A stretch of DNA of 17,454 nt from Treponema sp. (GCA_031254385.1 JAIRUO010000103.1:1-17454); one strand, 5' to 3'. Numbered from the stretch's first letter, positions 5,905-12,891 are shown. Notes: generated by a model not told the origin, from the sequence alone. Translations and numbers: made by a program.

Positions 5905-7164
5905 ATGAAAGCAATGATACGTCCCCTATTTTTTCGTTTGGTTTTTCCCTGTGTAATTTCCTGGATTGTAATATCCTGCGGATTCGATGGCCAGGCGGCA
6001 GTGCTTTGGACAGACAGGCCGGAATTTGTCTTCTATGCGGAGCAATTTAATGCAGCGCAGGATAGATATAAGGTCGAAGTCTATTATTATGAATCGCCGG
6101 TACAAAAACTGGATGAAGGCGGGGCCTTTCCTGACATGGCAGCCGCAAGCTGGCTTAAAGACGCTTCGGCCAAGGTAACATTCCGCCCGCTGGATGACCT
6201 TTTTAACAAGGAAGTACCGGGCTGGGCAGCATTCTACCCCCGGCTTTTGGACACGGGAAAAATTGAGGGGAAGCAATATCTTCTGCCTGTTTCATTCAAT
6301 ATCCCTGCTATGGTCTTCCTCTCTGAATACAGTCAATATATGTCAAATCCCTTTACCATAACAATGGAAGAGATTATGACCAGGAGCAGGGAATTTAACG
6401 CTCAAAGTAACGGGGTTTATACACGGATGGGCTTTTCTCCCACCTGGAATGAAAATTTTCTTTTTATTGTGGCTGTGCTCCTGAATGCGGGGTTTCATGA
6501 AGCCGCTCCCCTTGCTTGGGATGCTGATGCCCTGGAACAGGCCATGCTGTGGGTACGGCAGTGGATAAGCGAAACCAATACCGACATACAGGCGGAAGAT
6601 GATTTTGTTTTCAAGTATATGTATGATCCTCCTGCAAAACTGATTAGTTCCGGGCGCATTCTTTTTACCTATATGGATAGTTCCGAAATTTTTACCCTGT
6701 CAGAGGAACGCCGGGCAAATCTGGATTTCCGGTGGATAGCGGAAAACGATAACATACCTCTTGATGAAGCGTCGGTCTATTTTGGCATTCACAAAAAGGC
6801 GAAGGCGAAAAATGCGGCCTATGCCTTTGCCCGCTGGTTCTTCCAGGCCGATACCCAGCGCATGCTTTTGGAGACCAGCAAATCAAAACGGCTAATGGAA
6901 ACATCGTTTGGCATAGGCGGCGGATTTTCGGCAATGAGGAACGTAACTGAACAGGTCTTTCCCCAGTTTTACCCCAGTTTGCTTGGACGCATGCCGCCGG
7001 AATCTTTTTTATTGGCGCTGGCCATACTTCCCCATCACTGGATGTCAATAAAGGAAAGGGTGATTCTGCCTTACCTTAAGGAGAGGGTACGCCATACAGG
7101 GGAAGAGGAAATACGTCCTCTGGATCGCCGCGTTGCCGACTGGTACAGGCTCAACCGGGAGTAG
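5905..7164 (+). CDS. Extracellular solute-binding lipoprotein, family 1 (sugar-type)
   Basis: A 419-residue lipoprotein: MKAMIRPLFF, a hydrophobic stretch, then a lipobox VIS-C with the lipidated cysteine at residue 25. The mature region has the family-1 pattern: LWTDRPEFVFYAEQFNA (strand, then ligand-lobe helix), FPDMAAASW, LDDLF, a KIEGKQYLLPVSFNIPAMVF segment equivalent to 'yG.P...n..al.YN', and a C-terminal AYAFARWFFQADTQRMLLETS. The start at 5905 is chosen because AGAGGAAG (5887-5894) precedes it. An in-frame ATG at 5884 exists, but it lies 4 bases after the TATATT box and has no ribosome site. No permease or ATPase genes adjoin, so it is an orphan binding protein; its partner transporter, if any, is elsewhere. 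It is followed within 3 bases by the EndoQ-UvrD fusion gene, suggesting co-transcription with a repair enzyme, an unexpected pairing. Confidence 0.82.
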   Translation: MKAMIRPLFFRLVFPCVISWIVISCGFDGQAAVLWTDRPEFVFYAEQFNAAQDRYKVEVYYYESPVQKLDEGGAFPDMAAASWLKDASAKVTFRPLDDLFNKEVPGWAAFYPRLLDTGKIEGKQYLLPVSFNIPAMVFLSEYSQYMSNPFTITMEEIMTRSREFNAQSNGVYTRMGFSPTWNENFLFIVAVLLNAGFHEAAPLAWDADALEQAMLWVRQWISETNTDIQAEDDFVFKYMYDPPAKLISSGRILFTYMDSSEIFTLSEERRANLDFRWIAENDNIPLDEASVYFGIHKKAKAKNAAYAFARWFFQADTQRMLLETSKSKRLMETSFGIGGGFSAMRNVTEQVFPQFYPSLLGRMPPESFLLALAILPHHWMSIKERVILPYLKERVRHTGEEEIRPLDRRVADWYRLNRE

Positions 7165-7167
7165 GTC

Positions 7168-10100
7168 TTGCCCATGCGGATTATTGCGGATCTTCATATA
7201 CATTCAAAATATTCAAGGGCAACCAGCGCAAAATTAACACCCCCATATCTGGATCATTGGGCAAGGGTTAAGGGTATTTCCCTTCTGGGATCGGGAGATT
7301 GCACACATCCCGTTTGGCTGAGTGAGTTACGCGAAAACCTTGACGATGCGGAGGAAGGTTTTTTCACTTTAAAGGAAGATGTGCGCCGATCCTTTTGTGA
7401 AGGGCCCGCTCTTTCGGAAGCCTTACCCAAACCGACCCCGCCCGAGTCGGTGCCGGAGTCTGCCAATAAAGCGCGTTTTGTGCTGACCGGGGAAATAAGC
7501 ACCATCTACAAGAAAGGGGGTAAAACCCGGAAAATACATCACGTTGTAATCCTTCCCGATTTTAAGGCTGCGGCGGCGTTTCAGATAAAACTAGAACAAA
7601 GGGGGAACATCAGGTCTGACGGAAGGCCAATATTGGGGCTGGACTCACACGACCTTTTGACCATGCTCCTTGATGCTGATGAGCGTTCCATACTAATACC
7701 CGCTCATATATGGACACCCTGGTTTTCTGCGTTAGGCGCTAACTCAGGCTTTGATTCGATTCAGGAATGTTACGGCGATCTGTCTTCTTATATTCCCGCA
7801 GTGGAAACAGGGCTTTCCTCAAATCCGCCCATGAACTGGGCCCTAGAATCCCTGGACGGTTTTTCTATTGTTTCCAATTCCGATGCCCATTCGCCGGACA
7901 AGCTGGGCAGGGAAGCGACCATTCTAGAGATGGAGCTGTCATACAGATCTTTTGCCAAATCCCTAAAAGATAAGTCTCATAGAGACAGAATACTTGGCAC
8001 TATCGAATTTTTCCCGCAGGAGGGCAAGTACCATTACGATGGCCACCGGGCCTGCAAGGTCTTTCTGGACCCGGAAGATGCTGATCACCGGGACGGCATT
8101 TGCCCTGTCTGCCACAGGCCACTTACCCCCGGAGTGATGGGCAGGGTTCTGGATTTGGCTGACCGCCCTGTTGACGAAACAGCCCCCTGTCCCCAAAACG
8201 GAAGGCCAAATTGCAAGCCGTATTATTCGCTTATTCCCCTAAAGGAAATTCTTGGGGAACTGCTTGGAACCGGCAGCAGTTCCAAAAAAGTCGAATCCGC
8301 CTATGGAGTGCTCATCGAGAAAGCTGGAAGCGAATTTGCCATACTCCTGGATATGGCGACCGAAAGCATAGGTAAGCTGTCCTGTCCCGGCCTTTCCGCA
8401 GAGCTTTTGTCATCCGCCATAGACCGAATGCGCCGGGGCGAAGTGTTTATTTCTCCCGGTTATGACGGCGAATACGGCGTTATACGCACTTTTGACCCAG
8501 GAACCTTCTCTGCGGGAAAAACAAGAGAAAAAGAGGGGTTATTTGAAGATGCTGGATCGCCGGATACGAAAAAATCCGCAGGAAAAGAATCACTGACTAA
8601 AAAAAGAAGCAGCAAATCTAAAGCTGTAAGCGTAAACAAGCCCAGACTGCCGTTAAGCCTTAATGAAGATCAGAGCGCGGCGGTAAATTCAAAAAAACCG
8701 AAGGCTTTGATAATAGCCGGGCCCGGAACTGGAAAGACCGCCCTTCTTGCCGTAAAGATCAGCAACCTTATCCGTGAAGGCTTGGATGCTGACTTCATAC
8801 TGGCCTTAAGTTTTACGGTTAAGGCTGCGGCTGAATTGCGCGAACGCATTGAAGCACAGAAAATACCCAGAGTATCAACCTTTCATTCGCTTTGCGCTTC
8901 GATACTGAGGGACCAATATAAGGAAGCAGCCTTACCAGCAGACTTTGGTATTTTGGGTGAAGCAGAAAGAACAGCGATTCTGGAAGACATATGCACAGCA
9001 AAACGCGGCGCAGGCCAGCCCAATGTCAGCACCCGGCATCTTTCAGACTATATTGAAGAAAGAAAACGTTTTCTCTTTCTTCCCAAAGAAAATATTGACG
9101 AATTAAAACGCATACTGCCATCATCTTTGATTTCACTAATTCCCGATAGGCTGCAGAATATTCAAGATTCTGTTTTTGAGCAATTATACGAAGAATACAG
9201 GAATCGGCTTCGTTCATCGGGCATGGTAGATTATGACGGCCTTATTGCCGGAACCGTAAGGCTTTTAGCCCTAAGGGAAGATCTGCTTACAGCATACCGC
9301 AATAGATTCCGGCATATATTTGTAGATGAATATCAGGACATTAACTTTGCGCAATACGCCCTAATACGATTGCTGGCACCGGCTGAAAAAGATAGCCCGT
9401 CCCTTTGGGTCATAGGCGATCCGAATCAGGCCATTTACGGGTTCAGAGGTTCCGACAAGGCGTTTATAGACCGTTTTCAGCAGGATTATCCTGAAGCGGC
9501 CTGTTTTACCCTGCAAAAAAGTTTCCGCTGTAGTCAGCCCATTATTGAGGCTGCAGGACGCCTTACCCATACTGTGCTGGAAGGCGTAAGTGTCGCGGAA
9601 ACGGTCAATGAAAAAACGGGCTTGTATACTGTCCCGGTTAGCCTTTTCCGCAGAGAGTATAGAACTGAAAAATCAGAAGCCGAAGGGATTGCGCGTACCA
9701 TTGCATCTCTTCTGGGAGGAACCAGCTTTTACGCGCTGGACTCCGGGGCCGCTGGTCAAGACGGCTATATCAGCCAGGAAGACCTTGCCCCCGAAGACTG
9801 CGCCGTGCTTGTGCGTACAGCAGCGTTAGCTGAACCTATAACCAAGGCCCTGAACGATCACGGCATCCCTTTCGATGAAATTGAATCATCCTGGTGGGAT
9901 GATGAGCCTGTAAAACTGCTCATTGCCTTTTTGAAAGAACGGAATTCTGCCGCACTGGGAAACATAACGCTAGGCGTTACGCTAAACGTTACGCCAAATC
10001 TCACTTCTGTGGAAGTAGAAGTACTTAACGCCTGGGAAACCCTGAGCAAAGAAAAAAGCATATCCCCCAAGAAGAAAAATGCAGCAATTCCAGAAAGCAT

Positions 10101-10563
10101 AAGCAGATTCATACATCTGGCGAAATTTTTTGGCACTGTTCAGACTCTGCTGGACACACTTTCAACCAGCCAAGGGGCCGGTGTCCGGGGCGCCCTGGGA
10201 ATGGCGACTGATATTTCCCATGGAGTCAGGGTCATGACCATTCACGCTTCAAAGGGCCTGGAATTCGATCATGTTTTTGTGGCCGGTCTGGAAGAAGGAA
10301 TGCTCCCCTTTACCCTTTATGAAGACAGCGGAAATGAAGAAGCTCTTTCCGAAGAACGGCGGCTTTTGTATGTTGCCATGACCAGGGCCCGCAAAGGACT
10401 TTGGCTGTCCCACGCTGCCTCGCGTTATTATAGGGGTCGTGTCCTAAAAGCTCCGGCCAGCCGTTTCCTGTCTGAGCTGGCCAGCCTGGTTCTTCTTTTG
10501 AAGGAAGAAAAAACAAGGGAAGAAAAAACCATTAAAAGAGACTCACAAATGTCATTGTTTTAG
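7168..10563 (+). CDS. Endonuclease Q-like PHP nuclease fused to UvrD/PcrA-type DNA helicase, with C-terminal clamp motif
   Basis: This 1131-residue protein joins two complete enzymes. Residues 1-446 match the COG1379/TIGR00375 group that includes endonuclease Q, which nicks DNA 5' of deaminated bases and abasic sites (family knowledge). They show PHP-type metal residues in ADLHIHSKYS (H10, H12), GSGDCTH (D44), GEIS (E109), HH124-125, PAHIWTPWF (H180) and SNSDAHSPDKLGREA (D239, H241), then the zinc-binding DGHRAC...CPVC with RPLTPGV (291-323) and the ending PGYDGEYGVI (430-439). A Lys/Ser-rich linker (447-492) leads to a superfamily-1A helicase: Q-motif LNEDQSAAV (498-506), AGPGTGKT (517-524), VDEYQD (719-724), GDPNQAIYGFRG (750-761), TIHASKGLEFDHVF (1024-1037), EERRLLYVAMTRAR (1062-1075). 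The last five residues, QMSLF, fit the bacterial beta-clamp-binding motif. GGGAG (7157-7161), overlapping the upstream stop, favours TTG at 7168; ATG at 7174 is the alternative. All catalytic motifs appear intact. Confidence 0.92.
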   Translation: MPMRIIADLHIHSKYSRATSAKLTPPYLDHWARVKGISLLGSGDCTHPVWLSELRENLDDAEEGFFTLKEDVRRSFCEGPALSEALPKPTPPESVPESANKARFVLTGEISTIYKKGGKTRKIHHVVILPDFKAAAAFQIKLEQRGNIRSDGRPILGLDSHDLLTMLLDADERSILIPAHIWTPWFSALGANSGFDSIQECYGDLSSYIPAVETGLSSNPPMNWALESLDGFSIVSNSDAHSPDKLGREATILEMELSYRSFAKSLKDKSHRDRILGTIEFFPQEGKYHYDGHRACKVFLDPEDADHRDGICPVCHRPLTPGVMGRVLDLADRPVDETAPCPQNGRPNCKPYYSLIPLKEILGELLGTGSSSKKVESAYGVLIEKAGSEFAILLDMATESIGKLSCPGLSAELLSSAIDRMRRGEVFISPGYDGEYGVIRTFDPGTFSAGKTREKEGLFEDAGSPDTKKSAGKESLTKKRSSKSKAVSVNKPRLPLSLNEDQSAAVNSKKPKALIIAGPGTGKTALLAVKISNLIREGLDADFILALSFTVKAAAELRERIEAQKIPRVSTFHSLCASILRDQYKEAALPADFGILGEAERTAILEDICTAKRGAGQPNVSTRHLSDYIEERKRFLFLPKENIDELKRILPSSLISLIPDRLQNIQDSVFEQLYEEYRNRLRSSGMVDYDGLIAGTVRLLALREDLLTAYRNRFRHIFVDEYQDINFAQYALIRLLAPAEKDSPSLWVIGDPNQAIYGFRGSDKAFIDRFQQDYPEAACFTLQKSFRCSQPIIEAAGRLTHTVLEGVSVAETVNEKTGLYTVPVSLFRREYRTEKSEAEGIARTIASLLGGTSFYALDSGAAGQDGYISQEDLAPEDCAVLVRTAALAEPITKALNDHGIPFDEIESSWWDDEPVKLLIAFLKERNSAALGNITLGVTLNVTPNLTSVEVEVLNAWETLSKEKSISPKKKNAAIPESISRFIHLAKFFGTVQTLLDTLSTSQGAGVRGALGMATDISHGVRVMTIHASKGLEFDHVFVAGLEEGMLPFTLYEDSGNEEALSEERRLLYVAMTRARKGLWLSHAASRYYRGRVLKAPASRFLSELASLVLLLKEEKTREEKTIKRDSQMSLF
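9965..10000 (+). repeat. Degenerate 12-bp tandem repeat in the helicase part of the EndoQ-UvrD gene
   Basis: Three 12-bp units (9965-9976 TAACGCTAGGCG, 9977-9988 TTACGCTAAACG, 9989-10000 TTACGCCAAATC) encode ITLG-VTLN-VTPN-L-like 4-residue repeats at about residues 933-945. The array also holds inverted arms GGCGTTACG (9973-9981) and CGTTACGCC (9987-9995), 8 of 9 bp pairing. It lies between helicase motifs IV and V, probably in a subdomain-2B loop. Confidence 0.65.
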
Positions 10564-10572
10564 AGCATTCCC

Positions 10573-10597
10573 AAGCCCTTCATGGGCTTACAGTTTT
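10573..10597 (+). terminator. Weak hairpin after the EndoQ-UvrD gene, possible terminator
   Basis: AAGCCC-TTCAT-GGGCTT (10573-10589) forms a 6-bp stem, followed after ACAG by only four T residues. It is a weak terminator candidate that overlaps the upstream part of the purA promoter. Confidence 0.3.
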
Positions 10598-10598
10598 G

Positions 10599-10620
10599 TG
10601 GTATACTGAACTACGAGGGG
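10599..10620 (+). promoter_or_regulatory. purA promoter and ribosome site
   Basis: TGG-TATACT (-10 at 10602-10607) is an extended -10 with no strong -35. GAGGGG at 10615-10620, 5 bases before ATG 10626, is the ribosome site. The predicted leader is only about 12 bases. Confidence 0.55.
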
Positions 10621-10625
10621 TAAGC

Positions 10626-11852
10626 ATGAAAGTTGTTGTTATCGGCGCCCAATGGGGCGATGAAGGAAAGGGAAAGATAGTTGATTATCTGGCCGGAGAA
10701 GCGCAGATAATAGTGCGTTTTTCGGGCGGCGCAAATGCCGGCCACACCATAGTCATTGGCAAAGAACAGTACGCTTTGCATCTTATCCCTTCGGGGATAC
10801 TCTATCCTGACAAGATGGTAATTCTGGGGGCAGGTATGGTTATTGACCCGGAAGCCCTTTTCAAAGAAATACAGATGCTTGAGGACAGGGGCATAGACAC
10901 AAAAGGCCGGGTGCTTATTTCCGACCGTGCGCACATTGTCCTTCCCAGGTATATCACCATAGATAAAGAGAGAGACGCGGCAAGAAAAAAACCCATTGGC
11001 ACTACTGGCCGCGGCATTGGGATTACTTATTCCATGAAGAGCGACAGGGACGGTATACGGTTTGCCGATCTTGAGTGGAAGGAAAAGATGGATGAACTGG
11101 ATCAATCAGATCGGGATTTCCTGGAGCCCTATATTGGCAGGCTAAAGCCCATGATCACAGACCTTTCCGGTTATCTGGGGCATCACAAAAATTCCCTTAC
11201 GCTTTTTGAAGGTGCACAGGGAGCGCTGTTGGATCTTGACCTGGGAACCTATCCTTATGTTTCCAGCGGAATGTCCGGCGCTGCAGGCGCTGCGATAGGC
11301 GGCTGTGTCGGCCCTCGCGGCCTGGACAGGGTGCTTGGCGTGTTCAAGGCATATTCCACCAGGGTCGGCAACGGCCCCTTCCCTACTGAATTCAATACGG
11401 CCTCTGAAGACGAGCTATGCCGTTATGTAAGAGAGACAGGCAGGGAGTACGGTGTTACCACCGGAAGGCCCAGGCGTTGCGGCTATCTGGATCTGGTGGC
11501 CCTTCGTTACGCATGTCAGACCAACTCCATCGATTCCCTGGTAATGACCCACCTGGACGTTTACGACAGCCTTGACGAAATAAAAGCCTGCGTTGCCTAC
11601 CGCATCGGCTCAAGAATGGTTGAAGCATTCCCGGCCTCAATAGAAGCCCTAAACGCGGCTGTACCTGTACTCCGCAGTTTTCCCGGCTGGAAGCGACCCC
11701 TTAATAACGCGCTTACCTACGAAGAATTTCCCGTAGAAGCCATGGAGTATATTGAGTTCATACAGCGTCACTGCGAAACTCCTATTGATATTGTATCCGT
11801 TGGATATGATAGGAAGGAGACTATTATCAGGAAGAGTCCCTGGGCGAAGTGA
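10626..11852 (+). CDS. purA: Adenylosuccinate synthetase
   Basis: PurA joins IMP and aspartate using GTP to make adenylosuccinate, the first committed step to AMP, as a cytoplasmic homodimer. The 408-residue product shows the full signature: GAQWGDEGKGK (7-17, catalytic Asp12), GGANAGHTI (34-42, catalytic His40), the IGTTGRGIG...MKSDRDGIR block (124-144), FEGAQGALLDLDLGTYPYVSS, STRVGNGPFPTE and TTGRPRRCGYLDL. It is slightly shorter than the roughly 430 residues of E. coli PurA. The start at 10626 is chosen over an upstream TTG (10596) because of the GAGGGG site and because it begins exactly at the conserved KVVVIGAQWGDEGKGK. It is a monocistronic gene, convergent with the BrnTA pair only 9 bases downstream; no terminator hairpin is apparent between them. 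Confidence 0.98.
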   Translation: MKVVVIGAQWGDEGKGKIVDYLAGEAQIIVRFSGGANAGHTIVIGKEQYALHLIPSGILYPDKMVILGAGMVIDPEALFKEIQMLEDRGIDTKGRVLISDRAHIVLPRYITIDKERDAARKKPIGTTGRGIGITYSMKSDRDGIRFADLEWKEKMDELDQSDRDFLEPYIGRLKPMITDLSGYLGHHKNSLTLFEGAQGALLDLDLGTYPYVSSGMSGAAGAAIGGCVGPRGLDRVLGVFKAYSTRVGNGPFPTEFNTASEDELCRYVRETGREYGVTTGRPRRCGYLDLVALRYACQTNSIDSLVMTHLDVYDSLDEIKACVAYRIGSRMVEAFPASIEALNAAVPVLRSFPGWKRPLNNALTYEEFPVEAMEYIEFIQRHCETPIDIVSVGYDRKETIIRKSPWAK

Positions 11853-11861
11853 GGGGGATTA

Positions 11862-12179
11862 TTACTTTGTGGCATCAGAAAGAACAGTGGGATTGTTGAC
11901 GGCATATTTCAACACTTCGGCCATGATGCCAGTATAGCCGTTGCCCATTGTTTTATAGCTTTCCAATATGTCAGGGGCAATGCGAATCGTTACCGACCGC
12001 TTTTTTTTGCGTCGGTTGCGTTCAGCCGCTAGGTGCGCGAACTCTTTTAGGGCTTCTGGCGAAGAAGGCGGGCAATCTTCCGTATATTTAATAGGCCCCC
12101 GTGCCGCTCTTTTCACTTCTTGGATAACTTCTTTAGGTATTTTTTGCCCAACCTTTACCGTCGATCTGATAATAGCCAT
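11862..12179 (-). CDS. brnA: BrnA family antitoxin (ribbon-helix-helix)
   Basis: A 105-residue BrnA-type antitoxin. The N-terminal half is basic and probably disordered (KIPKEVIQEVKRAARG, then a proline/serine stretch). The C-terminal half has the BrnA core: RRKKKRSVTIRIAPDILESYKTMGNGYTGIMAEVLKYAV (about 57-94), with the DNA-binding strand VTIRI and the G-x-GY turn. BrnA neutralises BrnT and, with it, represses their own promoter (established for Brucella BrnTA). The start at 12179 is supported by AAAGGAGA at 12187-12194; longer in-frame extensions upstream run through brnT and are spurious. It follows brnT and overlaps its 3' end by 47 bases in another frame, so the antitoxin is translated second from the same message, the normal brnT-brnA order. 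Confidence 0.9.
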   Translation of the reverse strand: MAIIRSTVKVGQKIPKEVIQEVKRAARGPIKYTEDCPPSSPEALKEFAHLAAERNRRKKKRSVTIRIAPDILESYKTMGNGYTGIMAEVLKYAVNNPTVLSDATK

Positions 12180-12450
12180 TGTAGCTTCTCCTTTCCGCCT
12201 TGTTTGCAGGACGGGCCATAATAATACGCTTGTTTTCCCCGCGTTCCGTATAGACCACAAAAAGCACTTTGCCGACCATACCCAAAGTTTGAAGCCGTTC
12301 TTCTCCGGAAGTGTTCCTCTCACTCCGATCAAGGCGTTCAAGTCTTTCGGGATCGATAAAAACATATTGAGCCGCTTCAAAGCTCAATTTGTGCACTTGT
12401 TTGTTGAGTATGTTTTTCTCTTCATCCCACTCAACCCCGACCAGCTTCAC
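12133..12450 (-). CDS. brnT: BrnT family toxin (RelE-like ribonuclease)
   Basis: A 105-residue BrnT toxin, a RelE-fold RNase that inhibits translation (family knowledge). Recognised by the start VEWDEEKNILNKQVHKLSFEAAQYVFIDPERLE, then the strand GMVGKVLFVVYTERGENKRIIMARPANKAERRSY with the conserved R-x-I-x-ARxA. Most BrnT proteins stop soon after the ER.xY segment; here about 15 extra residues (NGYYQIDGKGWAKNT) continue into the brnA reading region. The start is GTG at 12450, because the overlapping ATG is followed at once by a stop codon. No ribosome site is visible, and the -10 lies 6 bases away, suggesting leaderless translation. The promoter contains a 19-bp palindrome suited to BrnA binding. 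Confidence 0.9.
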   Translation of the reverse strand: MKLVGVEWDEEKNILNKQVHKLSFEAAQYVFIDPERLERLDRSERNTSGEERLQTLGMVGKVLFVVYTERGENKRIIMARPANKAERRSYNGYYQIDGKGWAKNT

Positions 12451-12456
12451 ATTTTA

Positions 12457-12485
12457 AACGTATTGCATTATGTAATACTTGTCAA
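12457..12485 (-). promoter_or_regulatory. brnTA promoter
   Basis: On the minus strand a consensus TTGACA (12480-12485), a 17-base spacer and TACGTT (12457-12462) precede the GTG start by 6 bases. The -10 is weak (three consensus positions), but the -35 and spacing are ideal. Confidence 0.5.
12460..12478. promoter_or_regulatory. 19-bp palindrome, probable BrnA/BrnTA operator
   Basis: Two 9-bp arms (12460-12468 and 12470-12478, GTATTGCAT and ATGTAATAC) surround a single central base, with one arm mismatch. It fills the spacer and overlaps the -10 of the brnTA promoter, the expected place for autorepression by a ribbon-helix-helix antitoxin. Confidence 0.6.
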
Positions 12486-12641
12486 GGGGAATCGCCCTGC
12501 AGTATCGCCTTCCAGCCCTCGGCGTCCTGCCTCGGGCTTCCAGGCCGCGTTTTTTGCTAAAATGGCATCCTGCCATTTTACATGAAAAATCATACGCACC
12601 TGCTTTGATTTTTCATGCAGCAAAAAACGTTCGATTCCCCG
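12486..12641. mobile_element. Palindrome-rich MITE-like element upstream of brnT
   Basis: A 155-base non-coding stretch is bounded by inverted GGGGAATCG (12486-12494) and CGATTCCCC (12632-12640), with GTC and GAC just outside. Inside are three nested perfect stems: basal 11 bp (CGTTTTTTGCT 12548-12558 with 12619-12629), a 10-bp hairpin with a 3-nt loop (12558-12580) and a 12-bp hairpin with a 13-nt loop (12581-12617). Together they make a three-way junction. The left half (12497-12547) is GC-rich with related CTTCCAG-containing segments. There is no convincing target-site duplication. It could instead be a structured RNA or a remnant of an element once inserted at the adjacent tRNA. No gene is visible in 12451-12705. 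Confidence 0.5.
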
Positions 12642-12705
12642 ACTAATCCAATAACGGTAACATATTTGGCTTTATTATACATTTTTTGTAGACTGTTGCT
12701 TTTCC

Positions 12706-12778
12706 AGCCAAGGCGGGGAATCGAACCCCGGACCTGTACATTACGAGTGTACTGCTCTGCCAACTGAGCCACCTTGGC
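12706..12778 (-). tRNA. tRNA-Thr (anticodon CGU)
   Basis: A 73-base cloverleaf on the minus strand: acceptor GCCAAGG/CCTTGGC, D arm GCTC-AGTTGGCA-GAGC, anticodon stem GTACA/TGTAC with loop CTCGTAA (anticodon CGT), a 5-nt variable loop, and T stem CGGGG/CCCCG with loop TTCGATT. The discriminator is U and the CCA tail is not encoded. It would read ACG threonine codons. No standard terminator follows. Confidence 0.97.
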
Positions 12779-12795
12779 GCTAGTGATTAAGGGAA

Positions 12796-12801
12796 ACTAT
12801 A
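12796..12801 (-). promoter_or_regulatory. Possible -10 box of the tRNA-Thr gene
   Basis: TATAGT on the minus strand lies 17 bases before the tRNA 5' end. No clear -35 hexamer is visible at the right distance. Confidence 0.35.
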
Positions 12802-12833
12802 CCTAATTAAAAATAATATTTCCAGCCCATACA

Positions 12834-12886
12834 TTGCTTCACGACGTATTTTCCTATATTATATATAGAGTTAGACAAAATGGAGG
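12834..12886 (+). promoter_or_regulatory. Promoter and ribosome site of the membrane-protein operon
   Basis: TTGCTT (12834-12839), 17 bases, then TATTAT (12857-12862) within an AT-rich alternating stretch. GGAGG at 12882-12886 is 5 bases before ATG 12892 and overlaps a spurious in-frame ATG at 12880, which decides the start. Confidence 0.45.
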
Positions 12887-12891
12887 AATTT

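Noticed and set aside
10596..10625. TTG start 10 codons upstream of purA
   Set aside because: It overlaps the -10 box, has no ribosome site, and adds residues before the conserved PurA N-terminus.
11862..12380. A 172-codon version of the BrnA reading frame starting inside brnT
   Set aside because: The upstream part is antisense-free but out of frame with brnT and has no ribosome site; the ATG at 12179 has AAAGGAGA in front and begins a normal-length BrnA.
12684..12693. TTTTGTAGAC, matching half of the palindrome at 5855-5874
   Set aside because: Only one half-site is present and a 10-base match in 17 kb of AT-rich spacers is weak evidence.
12590..12772. Open reading frame covering the tRNA-Thr gene
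   Set aside because: It is a translation of the tRNA and the palindromic element; there is no ribosome site and the tRNA fold is complete.
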